64,000 bases of DNA, taken from positions 1 through 64,000 of the forward strand of contig NZ_JAVAMO010000005.1 of NCBI RefSeq assembly GCF_030758345.1. The letters run 5' to 3'. Each line of letters starts with the position of its first letter. The first letter of the stretch is position 1. The notes beneath the pieces are model-generated. The model was not told where the DNA came from. It did not search any database and saw only the letters and a list, made by a program, of their open reading frames with translations. Shown here one piece after another: positions 56,937-64,000 of the stretch. This DNA comes from Ruegeria discodermiae. GTDB lineage: Bacteria > Pseudomonadota > Alphaproteobacteria > Rhodobacterales > Rhodobacteraceae. The position numbers were made by a program, and so were the translations under genes.

Positions 56937-57475
56937 GCCTGATGCGTTCCGATATCGCCTCGCTGGAGACCGAGCGTCTGGTGCTGCGGCGTCCTGCAGC
57001 GCGTGACGTTCCCGCGCTGACAGCCTTCTATCGCTCCGAGCGGTCGCAATATTCAGGCGGGCATGTGCCGCATGCACGCGCATGGATAAATGCGGTGGCC
57101 ATGCTCGGACACTGGGAGGCACGCGGCTACGGGCTTTGGACCGTCACCAAAAAGGGCGACGATACAGCGTTGGGGCTTGTTGGCCCCTACTTCCCCAATG
57201 GCCGCCCCGAGACCGAACTTGGCTGGGTGCTCTTTGAACAGGCCGAGGGCAAAGGCATCGCCTTTGAAGCGGCCCGCGCAGCGCGTGATCATGCCCGCAA
57301 CCATTTGGGCTGGACCCAGATCGTCAGCTATATCGATGACCGCAACACGCGTTCGATCGCGCTGGCCGAACGTTTGGGCGCGACACTTGATCGGGACGCC
57401 CCGCAACCCAAGCCCGACGATCCTTGTCTGGTGTTCCGTCATCCCGCCGTTGATGCGAGCGGAGGCACGGCATGA
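56933..57475 (+). CDS. GNAT acetyltransferase, third of four
   Basis: The 180-residue protein has LETERLVLRRPAARDVPAL, ELGWVLFEQAEGKGIAFEAARAARDHA and NTRSIALAERLGATLD. The start at 56933 overlaps the previous stop codon and gives the expected length. It is closest to the fourth copy, judged by SIALAERLGA against SIALAERIGA. Confidence 0.88.
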   Translation: MSLMRSDIASLETERLVLRRPAARDVPALTAFYRSERSQYSGGHVPHARAWINAVAMLGHWEARGYGLWTVTKKGDDTALGLVGPYFPNGRPETELGWVLFEQAEGKGIAFEAARAARDHARNHLGWTQIVSYIDDRNTRSIALAERLGATLDRDAPQPKPDDPCLVFRHPAVDASGGTA

Positions 57476-58050
57476 GCCTGATGATGTGCGAACTGCCCAC
57501 CAAAGGTCCTGGTGCAATGCAGGCACGGCAGTTGGCCGACCGGATCCCGGAATTGGAGACCCGCCGTCTGGTGCTGCGCGCGCCGCATATCAAGGACTTC
57601 CGCGCCTATGCCGATATCGCGCTCAGCCCGCGTGGGGCGCATCTGGGCTGCGCGACCCGGGCCGAGGCCTGGTATGACTTCTCCAACATGGTCGCGGGCT
57701 GGTTGCTGCGCGGCCACGGGCTGTGGACCGTCACCGCGCGCCAAGACGGCACAGTGCTGGGCTTTGTTCTGCTCGGGTTCGAACCGGGCGACGAAGAGCC
57801 GGAGCTGGGCTTTATGCTGACAGAAGACGCCGAAGGTCACGGATACGCCGCCGAGGCCGCGGAAGCCGCCCGCGCCTATGGGTTCGCGCATATTGGCCTG
57901 CCCTCGCTGGTCAGCTATATTGATGCAGCCAATGACAAATCCATCGCGCTGGCCGAACGCATCGGCGCCTTTGCCGATGGCGAACTGGCCTATGCAGGCG
58001 ACCCCGCCCCGTCGATCATCTACCGCCATCCCAAACCGGAGGCGGCCTAA
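57472..58050 (+). CDS. GNAT acetyltransferase, fourth of four
   Basis: The 192-residue protein has LETRRLVLRAPHIKDFRAYAD, ELGFMLTEDAEGHGYAAEAAEAAR and KSIALAERIGAF. It has about 20 additional N-terminal residues compared with copies two and three; a later start at MQARQLADR is possible. It overlaps the third copy by 4 bases and is followed by chorismate mutase after 40 bases. Confidence 0.88.
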   Translation: MSLMMCELPTKGPGAMQARQLADRIPELETRRLVLRAPHIKDFRAYADIALSPRGAHLGCATRAEAWYDFSNMVAGWLLRGHGLWTVTARQDGTVLGFVLLGFEPGDEEPELGFMLTEDAEGHGYAAEAAEAARAYGFAHIGLPSLVSYIDAANDKSIALAERIGAFADGELAYAGDPAPSIIYRHPKPEAA

Positions 58051-58090
58051 TGCACCCTCAAACAGCCCGACACTGCGAAAGGATCCTCCC

Positions 58091-58387
58091 GTGACTGATC
58101 CCGTCAGCCGCGCCGCGGAACTGCTCAAGGAACACCGCGAAAGCATCGACCGCCTCGATGCGATCCTCGTCTATACGCTGGGCGAGCGGTTCAAACACAC
58201 ACAGGCCGTGGGCCGCCTCAAGGCGCAGCACGACCTGCCGCCGTCTGATCCCTCGCGCGAAGCGACTCAGATCGAACGGCTCGAACAATTGGCCGAAGAA
58301 GCTGATCTTGATCCCGACTTTGCCCGGGCCTTTCTGAATTTCATCATTCAGGAAGTCATCCGGCATCACAAGAAACAACAGGAATAA
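58091..58387 (+). CDS. Chorismate mutase (AroQ type)
   Basis: The enzyme converts chorismate to prephenate for phenylalanine and tyrosine. The 98-residue all-helical protein has ELLKEHRESIDRLDAILVYTLGERFKHTQAVGRLKAQHDLPPSDPSRE, with the active-site Arg and Lys positions of the AroQ fold. The start is a GTG preceded by AAAGGA. It lies between the GNAT set and rpsP, as in many Rhodobacterales. Confidence 0.9.
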   Translation: MTDPVSRAAELLKEHRESIDRLDAILVYTLGERFKHTQAVGRLKAQHDLPPSDPSREATQIERLEQLAEEADLDPDFARAFLNFIIQEVIRHHKKQQE

Positions 58388-58469
58388 CACCGAATTGGGC
58401 GGGGTTTGCCCGCCAAATACCCTCAAATGCACACCTTTGGTGTGACAGCCATTCAAAGGAGATAACACA

Positions 58470-58847
58470 ATGGCAATGAAGATCCGTCTGGCCCGTGGTG
58501 GCTCGAAAAAACGCCCCTTCTACCGCATCGTGGCTGCCGACAGCCGCATGCCGCGCGATGGCCGTTTCATCGAGAAACTGGGCACCTACAACCCGCTGCT
58601 GCCCAAAGACAGCGAAGAGCGCGTGAAGATGAACATGGAGCGCATCCAGTACTGGCTGGATCAGGGCGCCCAGCCCACCGACCGGATCGCGCGCATGCTG
58701 GAAGCTGCCGGCACCCGCGACAAGGCCGAGCGCAACAACCCCAAGAAAGGCGCACCCGGCAAGAAAGCTCAGGAGCGCGCGGAAGAAAAAGCCGCCAAAG
58801 CTGCCGAAGCCGCAGCACCGGCAGAAGAAGCCGCTGCTGAAGAATAA
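58470..58847 (+). CDS. rpsP: 30S ribosomal protein S16
   Basis: S16 binds 16S rRNA early in assembly. The 125-residue protein starts [42 protein letters not shown] region motifs such as [16 protein letters not shown] and has an alanine- and glutamate-rich C-terminal extension of about 40 residues beyond the bacterial core. AAAGGAGA precedes the start. Confidence 0.96.
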   Translation: MAMKIRLARGGSKKRPFYRIVAADSRMPRDGRFIEKLGTYNPLLPKDSEERVKMNMERIQYWLDQGAQPTDRIARMLEAAGTRDKAERNNPKKGAPGKKAQERAEEKAAKAAEAAAPAEEAAAEE

Positions 58848-58858
58848 GGGAGGAGCGC

Positions 58859-59494
58859 GTGCGGGATCTGAGTTTCAGCGAGGATTTCCGCGCGCAGCTT
58901 GACCTGTTGATGCGGCTCCGGCGCGATGTGCGCCGGTTCCGCACCGACCCGGTGGATGAGGCAGTGCTGATGCGCTGCCTTTCTGCATTTTCGACGGCTC
59001 CTTCGGTGGGCCTGTCGGAACCCTGGCGCATCCTGCGTGTCGAAAGCGCGCAGGCCCGTGACGCCGCGCTGGACAATTTCCGCGCCGCCAACAGCGCCGC
59101 TCTGGCGGGGTATTCCGGCCACGACGCCAAACTCTACAGCAAGCTGAAACTGTCCGGCATGCAGGACGCGCCGGTGCAATTGGCGGTGTTCTGCGATGAC
59201 AGCACCGACAAGGGGCGCGGGCTGGGCGCAGGCACCATGCCCGAAATGCGACGTTATTCGGTGGCCTGCGCGATCACGCTTTTCTGGCTCTCCCTGCGGG
59301 CCGAGGGATTGGGGCTGGGCTGGGTTTCGATCCTCGACCCCGCCCAACTCTGTCGCGACCTGAACGCACCCGAAGGCTGGAGCCTGATCGGCTATTTTTG
59401 CATCGGCTGGCCCGAAGAGGTATCTGACAGCCCGGAACTGGAGCGCGCCGGCTGGGAAACCCGCACCACCGCGCCCCTGCTCGAAACGCGCTGA
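58859..59494 (+). CDS. bluB: 5,6-dimethylbenzimidazole synthase (BluB)
   Basis: BluB destroys reduced FMN with oxygen to make dimethylbenzimidazole, the lower ligand of cobalamin. The 211-residue nitroreductase-fold protein has RRDVRRFRTDPVDEAVL, APSVGLSEPWR, the lid with SKLKLSGMQDAPVQLAVFCD and GLGLGWVSILDP, a good match to the family. Its GTG start lies 11 bases after rpsP within the ribosomal cluster, an unexpected place for a vitamin gene. Confidence 0.9.
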   Translation: MRDLSFSEDFRAQLDLLMRLRRDVRRFRTDPVDEAVLMRCLSAFSTAPSVGLSEPWRILRVESAQARDAALDNFRAANSAALAGYSGHDAKLYSKLKLSGMQDAPVQLAVFCDDSTDKGRGLGAGTMPEMRRYSVACAITLFWLSLRAEGLGLGWVSILDPAQLCRDLNAPEGWSLIGYFCIGWPEEVSDSPELERAGWETRTTAPLLETR

Positions 59495-59500
59495 GGTCCC

Positions 59501-59650
59501 ATGTTCGGCTTGATCCGCCTGCCGCTGCTTTTGATGGTCGCTTTCGTGGCCGGTGTTCTTTATGAGCGCAACAACCAGCACACAGCCTGTGAGGAACGCG
59601 GCGACTGGCGTGATGGTCTGTGTCTTGGAACGGGGCTGGCAAATGAGTGA
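59501..59650 (+). CDS. 49-residue single-pass membrane peptide
   Basis: A short frame between bluB and rimM encodes [19 protein letters not shown], then [19 protein letters not shown] and a short end. It is one membrane helix followed by a small domain with two cysteines (Cys30 and Cys41 approximately). It starts 6 bases after bluB and overlaps rimM by 8 bases, so it is placed as a real coupled gene. Similar short proteins seem to occur at this locus in relatives, which is from memory and unverified. Confidence 0.65.
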   Translation: MFGLIRLPLLLMVAFVAGVLYERNNQHTACEERGDWRDGLCLGTGLANE

Positions 59651-60146
59651 GTTGATCTGCGTAGGGGCCATATCCGGCTCGTTCGGGGTGCGCGGCGAGG
59701 TCCGCCTCAAGAGCTTTTGCGCCATCCCCGAAGATATTGAGCAGTATTCGCCGCTGACCGACGAGGCGGGCGACAAGAGCTATTCGCTGACCCTGACCCG
59801 CGCCATCAAGAACGGCTTTGCCGCGCGGCTGGGCGGGATCGAGACCAAGGAACAGGCTGATGCCGCACGCGGCTTGCGCCTGTTTGCGCGGCGCGACCAA
59901 TTGCCGTCGCTGCCCGATGACGAGTTCTACCACGCCGATCTGATAGGGCTTGAGGTCTATGACACTGGCGGCACGTTGCTGGGCAAGGTCAAATCGGTGC
60001 TGAACCACGGCGCGTCGGATTTGCTGGAAATCCACGGGTCCGGCCTGAAAGCCACCGTCTTGCTGCCTTTCACGCTTTCTGTCGTGCCCACCGTCGATCT
60101 GGCGCAGGGCCGTATCGTGGCGGACCCGCCAGACGGGTTATTCTGA
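59643..60146 (+). CDS. rimM: 16S rRNA processing protein RimM
   Basis: RimM binds S19 and helps mature the 30S head. The 167-residue protein has [21 protein letters not shown] at the start and a C-terminal PRC-barrel with [17 protein letters not shown] and [21 protein letters not shown]. The start at 59643 was chosen for this conserved beginning; it overlaps the 49-residue gene. Its 3' end overlaps the convergent phosphotransferase by 9 bases. Confidence 0.95.
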   Translation: MSELICVGAISGSFGVRGEVRLKSFCAIPEDIEQYSPLTDEAGDKSYSLTLTRAIKNGFAARLGGIETKEQADAARGLRLFARRDQLPSLPDDEFYHADLIGLEVYDTGGTLLGKVKSVLNHGASDLLEIHGSGLKATVLLPFTLSVVPTVDLAQGRIVADPPDGLF

Positions 60147-61166
60147 ACCCTCAGCCGACAGCAGCGCATCCAGTCGCGCGGTCAGTCGGATCAGTTGCTG
60201 ACGCTGATCGGGGCGCAGTTTACCGCCGGTTCGGGCCAGTTTGCTCCATTCCGTGTACATCTGGTGAGCAAAGAGAAAGACAAAAACCGGGTCCTCATGG
60301 GCGCGATGCCCATAGCCTTCTTCCAACGCCTGCAGATCGGCCAGAGGCAGCCCGGCAAACCCCAGCGCTTCGCGATCCTGCGGATCGAACGACTCTCCGG
60401 CGTTCAGCCAGAACCGGGCCAGGTCGCCATAGCCATACCCCTGCTTGCGGCTGCGGAAATCAATCGCGGTCAGCCGGTCATCGGCAACGATCAGGTTGAG
60501 CAGATGGAAATCGCCATGGATGCGACATAGCTGCGCCGGGGCACTGCGGCAGCGACGCCCGGCGCGGTGCAGATAGGCGCAAAGGCCCAGAAACCGCTTG
60601 GGTTTGGGCATTGCCAATACACCTTGCCGAACTTTTGCCGCGCGTTCCGACACACCACCCAGAAAGCGACCGGGCCGGAAGCCGCCAATCTGATCCATCC
60701 CGCCCCGATGCAGGGCTGCGGCATAGCGTCCGCACCGGCGCAGGATCGCGGCGCGATCACCAAGACCGAACCGCGCCCAGGACAGCGCCTTGCGACCACT
60801 ATCGCCCGGCACGAAAGACTGGATCGACACGCCGCGCGCCGGATCGCGCCACATTATCTTGGGTACGGCGAGGTCCGGAAACGGCGCGAGTATGGTGCGG
60901 GCCCGATCCAGCGCCTCCAGATCGCGGGCCAGACGATCAGGGCGAAACCGGCCAAATTCACCCTTCAAAACAACTGCTTTTGCATCCGGTCCGGTAATTT
61001 TGACAACCGCCACCGACCGGCTGGAATCCAGCTTGAGCGACCGCATCGAGACCGGCCGCACCGGCCAGCCTATTTCTGCCGCAACATCGCGCCACAACGC
61101 GACCGTCTCATCCTCCAACAGGGAAGGGCCGGCCGCAACGGGCCGGTTGATTTCAATCTGTGTCAC
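60138..61166 (-). CDS. Aminoglycoside-phosphotransferase-like kinase
   Basis: The 342-residue protein has an APH/choline-kinase fold: VAVVKITG...[27 protein letters not shown] with the catalytic Asp and the magnesium Asp. The phosphate acceptor is unknown. It stands on the opposite strand inside the rimM-trmD part of the ribosomal cluster. The GTG at 61166 gives a sensible beginning; the ATG at 61271 would overlap trmD. Confidence 0.82.
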   Translation of the reverse strand: MTQIEINRPVAAGPSLLEDETVALWRDVAAEIGWPVRPVSMRSLKLDSSRSVAVVKITGPDAKAVVLKGEFGRFRPDRLARDLEALDRARTILAPFPDLAVPKIMWRDPARGVSIQSFVPGDSGRKALSWARFGLGDRAAILRRCGRYAAALHRGGMDQIGGFRPGRFLGGVSERAAKVRQGVLAMPKPKRFLGLCAYLHRAGRRCRSAPAQLCRIHGDFHLLNLIVADDRLTAIDFRSRKQGYGYGDLARFWLNAGESFDPQDREALGFAGLPLADLQALEEGYGHRAHEDPVFVFLFAHQMYTEWSKLARTGGKLRPDQRQQLIRLTARLDALLSAEGSE

Positions 61167-61222
61167 TGCCGCCTCAATATGCTTATGGTTGCTTAGGCTT
61201 GGGTTTGTTTTACAAGCACCCC

Positions 61223-62017
61223 ATGACAGCGCCAAGCAAATCTCATGGTCGCAAGGCGATTCGCCCGACACTGCGGCCTCAGGAACTCATGTCCGCCACG
61301 CCAGACCTGCATGGCGTGTGGAAAGCCAAGATCATCACGCTCTTTCCCAGCGCCTTTCCCGGCGTGCTGGGCGAAAGCCTGACCGGCAAAGCCCTGCAGG
61401 AGGGGCTGTGGCAGTTGGAAACCGTTGATCTTCGGCAGTTCGGCGTCGGCAAGCATCGCAACGTGGATGACACCCCAGCCGGTGGCGGCGCGGGTATGGT
61501 GCTGCGCCCGGACGTGCTGGGCGACGCGATTGAACACACAATGGCGGGGGTTCAGGGCAACTGGCCGATGATCTATCTCAGCCCGCGCGGACGGCCCATG
61601 GACCAGCGGATGATGCAGTCGCTGGCACGCGCTGACGGCGTTACCCTGCTTTGCGGTCGGTTCGAGGGCGTCGATGAACGGGTGCTGGAGCATTACGGCA
61701 TTCAGGAGGTGTCGCTGGGCGATTTCGTGATGACCGGCGGCGAGATCGCGGCGCAGGCGCTGATCGACGCCACGGTCCGCCTGATCCCGGGTGTGTTGGG
61801 CAACCAGGCCTCGACCGAGGAGGAGAGCTTTTCCTCGGGCCTGCTGGAGCACCCTCAATATACGCGCCCCGCCGAATGGAAGGGCCGCACGATCCCCGAT
61901 GTGCTGATGTCCGGTCACCACGGCAAGGTGGCAGAGTGGCGGCGGGACATGAGCAAGGAAATCACCCGCACCCGCCGCCCAGACCTGTGGCGCAAACTAC
62001 CGGATAGTGAGGGCTGA
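61223..62017 (+). CDS. trmD: tRNA (guanine-N1)-methyltransferase
   Basis: TrmD methylates G37 in tRNAs to prevent frameshifting. The 264-residue protein has the trefoil-knot domain with KIITLFPSAFPGVLGESLTGKAL, DDTPAGGGAGMVLRPDV, YLSPRGRPMDQ, LCGRFEGVDERV and GDFVMTGGEIAAQALIDATVRLIPGVLG. The start at 61223 includes an N-terminal extension of about 30 residues; an ATG at 61289 is the alternative. Confidence 0.95.
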   Translation: MTAPSKSHGRKAIRPTLRPQELMSATPDLHGVWKAKIITLFPSAFPGVLGESLTGKALQEGLWQLETVDLRQFGVGKHRNVDDTPAGGGAGMVLRPDVLGDAIEHTMAGVQGNWPMIYLSPRGRPMDQRMMQSLARADGVTLLCGRFEGVDERVLEHYGIQEVSLGDFVMTGGEIAAQALIDATVRLIPGVLGNQASTEEESFSSGLLEHPQYTRPAEWKGRTIPDVLMSGHHGKVAEWRRDMSKEITRTRRPDLWRKLPDSEG

Positions 62018-62040
62018 CGCGGGCCCAAGGCCTCTTTTTT
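62009..62040 (+). terminator. Intrinsic terminator overlapping the trmD stop
   Basis: GAGGGCT (62009-62015) pairs with AGGCCTC (62028-62034), one mismatch, across a 12-base loop, followed by six T (62035-62040). The stem begins inside the last codons of trmD. Confidence 0.6.
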
Positions 62041-62168
62041 GCGTCTCGATACCTGCCATCCAAGAAAATTCACATGATTAGGCCTCGTGCCATCTTTTTG
62101 AACGATTCTACCCGTTAAAGGAGAGTCGTCTGCTGCATTTACTGAAATAACTATCTGGGGACTCTTCC

Positions 62169-62585
62169 ATGAAACGGATTGCTTTGGCTGCGGTCACGCT
62201 GCTGTCGGCCTGTGGCCAATTGCCGGGACCTTCTGTGCCTTACCAGCCGGGTCAAAACCTCGACAGCGCGCGCGCCGCATTCCAGGCTTGCGCACCAACC
62301 GCGCCACAATCGGGGCGCAACGCCGTTGTGGGTGGATATGCCGGAGGGTTCGTTCTGGGCGGGCTCGTTGGTGTCGTCATCGTTGCCGCCAATGAGCAGG
62401 ATATCCGGACCAATGGCGAATATAACGGCATCGACCGGTGCCTGTCGCGGCGCGGCTTCGAGCGGCGCGAGCTTACGGCAGCCGAGCTGCAGCAGCTCAA
62501 CACCAGCAGCCCCGAGCAACGGTGGGTTCTGCTGGATCAGCTGGTCGGCGGCGGGTTGCAGCAGACGGAGGCAAATTCGTTCTGA
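62169..62585 (+). CDS. Putative lipoprotein with glycine-rich membrane segment
   Basis: The 138-residue protein has a lipobox LSAC (Cys15) and a central glycine-rich hydrophobic stretch, GGYAGGFVLGGLVGVVIVAA, like glycine-zipper outer-membrane lipoproteins. DRCLSRRGFERREL follows. Function unknown. It follows trmD after a terminator. Confidence 0.72.
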   Translation: MKRIALAAVTLLSACGQLPGPSVPYQPGQNLDSARAAFQACAPTAPQSGRNAVVGGYAGGFVLGGLVGVVIVAANEQDIRTNGEYNGIDRCLSRRGFERRELTAAELQQLNTSSPEQRWVLLDQLVGGGLQQTEANSF

Positions 62586-62714
62586 TTACAGCGCCAGGGA
62601 TAGGGCCGGACGCGCCAACCGCGCGCGACTGGCCATGCCAAAATCGCCTGTTGCCGCAGAACGCCACGGCTGTGTAAGCTCAGCCCACAGAAATAACCGA
62701 GGGACAGGGAAGCC

Positions 62715-63047
62715 GTGGCTGCAAAATTCGAACTCTACACTGACAAATCCGGTGAATTCCGTTTTCGACTGAAGGCGGGCAATGGCGAAAACATTCTGGC
62801 CAGCGAGGGCTATAAGCAAAAGGCCAGCGCTGAAAACGGCATCAAATCGGTCAAAGAAAACGCCGGTGACGATGGGCGCTATGAGCGCAAGGAAACCGCC
62901 GCCGGCAAGCATATGTTCAATCTCAAGGCCAGCAACGGTCAGGTGATCGGCACCTCGCAAAGCTATGCCAGCGCCTCGGGGCGCGACAATGGCATCGAGT
63001 CGGTCAAAAAGAACGCGCCTGAGGCCGATACCGACGACCAGACCTGA
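62715..63047 (+). CDS. YegP/DUF1508 family protein (two repeats)
   Basis: The 110-residue protein contains two copies of the DUF1508 unit: KFELYTDKSGEFRFRLKAGNGENILASEGY and KHMFNLKASNGQVIGTSQSY, each followed by a NGI(K/E)SVK helix. The start is GTG with GGGACAGGGA upstream. Function is unknown. Confidence 0.88.
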   Translation: MAAKFELYTDKSGEFRFRLKAGNGENILASEGYKQKASAENGIKSVKENAGDDGRYERKETAAGKHMFNLKASNGQVIGTSQSYASASGRDNGIESVKKNAPEADTDDQT

Positions 63048-63320
63048 ATCGTCAATCATGCGGGCCCTGCCATGGTCGGGGCCTCTTGATCTGTGGCGCA
63101 TCTGCTCTTATACACCGCTGGCCGGGGCTCAGAGACGAGTCGCCCGGCTTGGGTTTATTGGTTTGCCTGTTTCTTCGACAGGTCGATGGCCACAGATCCG
63201 AAAACCGAAGAAATGACGACCTGATCTCTGGCGGGCGCTACGGCGGACTCGGTGAAGACCAAGAGCTCTGAGGCGACACCACCTTCGTGGATCAACCACG
63301 AGCAGATAGGAGTAGATCAG

Positions 63321-63704
63321 ATGGACCTGATCGCACAGCTTGAAGCGGAGCAGATCTCCGCTCTTGGGAAGGACATTCCCGATTTCAAACCCGGCGACAC
63401 CATTCGCGTCGGCTACAAGGTGACCGAAGGCACACGCTCGCGCGTGCAGAACTACGAAGGCGTCTGCATCAGCCGCAAGAACGGCAATGGCATTGCCGGG
63501 TCGTTCACCGTTCGCAAGATTTCCTTTGGCGAAGGCGTGGAACGTGTGTTCCCGCTGTTCTCGACCAATATCGACAGCATCACTGTTGTTCGCCGTGGCC
63601 GCGTCCGTCGCGCCAAACTGTACTATCTGCGCTCGCGCCGCGGTAAATCCGCCCGTATCGCAGAAGACACCCACTACAAGCCCAAGGCTGGCGCCCAGGC
63701 GTAA
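63321..63704 (+). CDS. rplS: 50S ribosomal protein L19
   Basis: L19 sits at the interface of the 30S and 50S subunits. The 127-residue protein has [48 protein letters not shown] and [14 protein letters not shown]. The ATG at 63321 gives the conserved [11 protein letters not shown] beginning. About 270 non-coding bases lie between the YegP-like gene and it, and it is followed 11 bases later by rpmE. Confidence 0.96.
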   Translation: MDLIAQLEAEQISALGKDIPDFKPGDTIRVGYKVTEGTRSRVQNYEGVCISRKNGNGIAGSFTVRKISFGEGVERVFPLFSTNIDSITVVRRGRVRRAKLYYLRSRRGKSARIAEDTHYKPKAGAQA

Positions 63705-63715
63705 GGAGCGGACCC

Positions 63716-63937
63716 ATGAAAAAAGACACTCATCCCGACTATCACGTGATCGACGTCAAAATGACCGACGGCACGGTTGTGCAGATGCGCTCGACCTGGG
63801 GCAAAGAAGGCGACCAGATGGCGCTGGATATCGACCCCTCGGTGCACCCGGCCTGGACCGGCGGCAACACCCGCCTGATGGATGCCGGCGGCCGCGTATC
63901 GAAGTTCAAGAAGAAATACGAAGGCCTGGGCTTCTAA
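63716..63937 (+). CDS. rpmE: 50S ribosomal protein L31, zinc-free type
   Basis: The 73-residue protein has the L31 start [44 protein letters not shown] and a basic end. It contains no cysteine, so it cannot bind zinc through the CxxC site of the other L31 type. AAGGAGCGGACCC precedes it. Confidence 0.93.
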   Translation: MKKDTHPDYHVIDVKMTDGTVVQMRSTWGKEGDQMALDIDPSVHPAWTGGNTRLMDAGGRVSKFKKKYEGLGF

Positions 63938-63961
63938 ACGCTCACCGCCTCGCAGATTCAA

Positions 63962-63986
63962 GGCCGTCCTTCGGGGCGGCCTTTTT
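63962..63986 (+). terminator. Intrinsic terminator of rplS-rpmE
   Basis: GGCCGTCC and GGGCGGCC form an 8-bp stem (G-T pairing included) closed by a TTCG loop, followed by five T. It lies 24 bases after the rpmE stop codon. Confidence 0.85.
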
Positions 63987-64000
63987 CATTTCGTGTCGTT

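Noticed and set aside
1-64000. CRISPR array, prophage, insertion sequence or tRNA gene
   Set aside because: I looked for regular repeats, integrase or transposase motifs and cloverleaf-like sequence and found none that I could support by eye.

Overview
The window is 64 kb of GC-rich chromosome (roughly 60% GC by eye) from an alphaproteobacterium of the Rhodobacteraceae, most likely the Roseobacter group. This is inferred from protein resemblance and gene order: a split-b ATP synthase Fo operon (atpI-B-E-F'-F), a pdxJ/acpS/lepB/rnc/era/recO block, a single bifunctional Rsh enzyme next to rpoZ, tandem peptide deformylases with fmt, and the ffh-rpsP-rimM-trmD-rplS-rpmE translation cluster. No CRISPR array, prophage, insertion sequence, rRNA or tRNA gene was recognised.

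Layout. 0-5.7 kb: lipoprotein, parC, an SH3 protein, a short-chain dehydrogenase, a small membrane protein and a cobalamin adenosyltransferase. 5.9-9.7 kb: VOC protein, a lone ugpE-type permease, etfBA with a strong terminator, and a META-domain lipoprotein. 9.7-20.7 kb: a long minus-strand block, recO, SemiSWEET-like protein, DUF1491, era, rnc, lepB, acpS, (plus-strand esterase and a LysE pseudogene), LysE, pdxJ, DUF2062, rsh, rpoZ, folK. 20.8-24.6 kb: plus-strand NYN protein, then a tightly overlapped ispH, DUF3429, methyltransferase, rnhA, TRIC set. 24.6-27 kb: two small membrane proteins, fmt and two deformylase genes, one of which has lost its catalytic residues. 27-31 kb: a PatB-like lyase, an L,D-transpeptidase, a probable NHLP-type RiPP precursor, a glutathionyl-hydroquinone reductase and a degenerate receiver protein. 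31.4-41.4 kb: cobC, cbiB, a lytic transglycosylase, two small related secreted proteins, smc, an aminotransferase and its divergent FadR-type regulator. 41.6-45.6 kb: a surface-glycan island (three glycosyltransferases and an FkbM methyltransferase). 45.8-48.3 kb: Fo ATP synthase operon. 48.5-54.1 kb: two EamA exporters, ArsR and LysR regulators, azoR, a racemase-like protein and a YbaK-type deacylase. 54.2-64 kb: ffh with a hairpin-rich leader, four tandem GNAT acetyltransferases, chorismate mutase, rpsP, bluB, a 49-residue membrane peptide, rimM, (opposite-strand phosphotransferase), trmD, two small proteins, rplS and rpmE.

Themes. Cobalamin genes are scattered: adenosyltransferase at 5.2 kb, cobC-cbiB at 31-33 kb, and bluB inside the ribosomal cluster at 58.9 kb. 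Many genes overlap by ATGA, suggesting translational coupling. The most unusual items are the NHLP precursor with a 20-residue core after Gly-Gly and no visible modifying enzyme, the inactive deformylase homologue, the four-GNAT array, the three-hairpin ffh leader, the paired GTCA-N7-TGAC operator sites, and the LysE remnant beside an inserted esterase.
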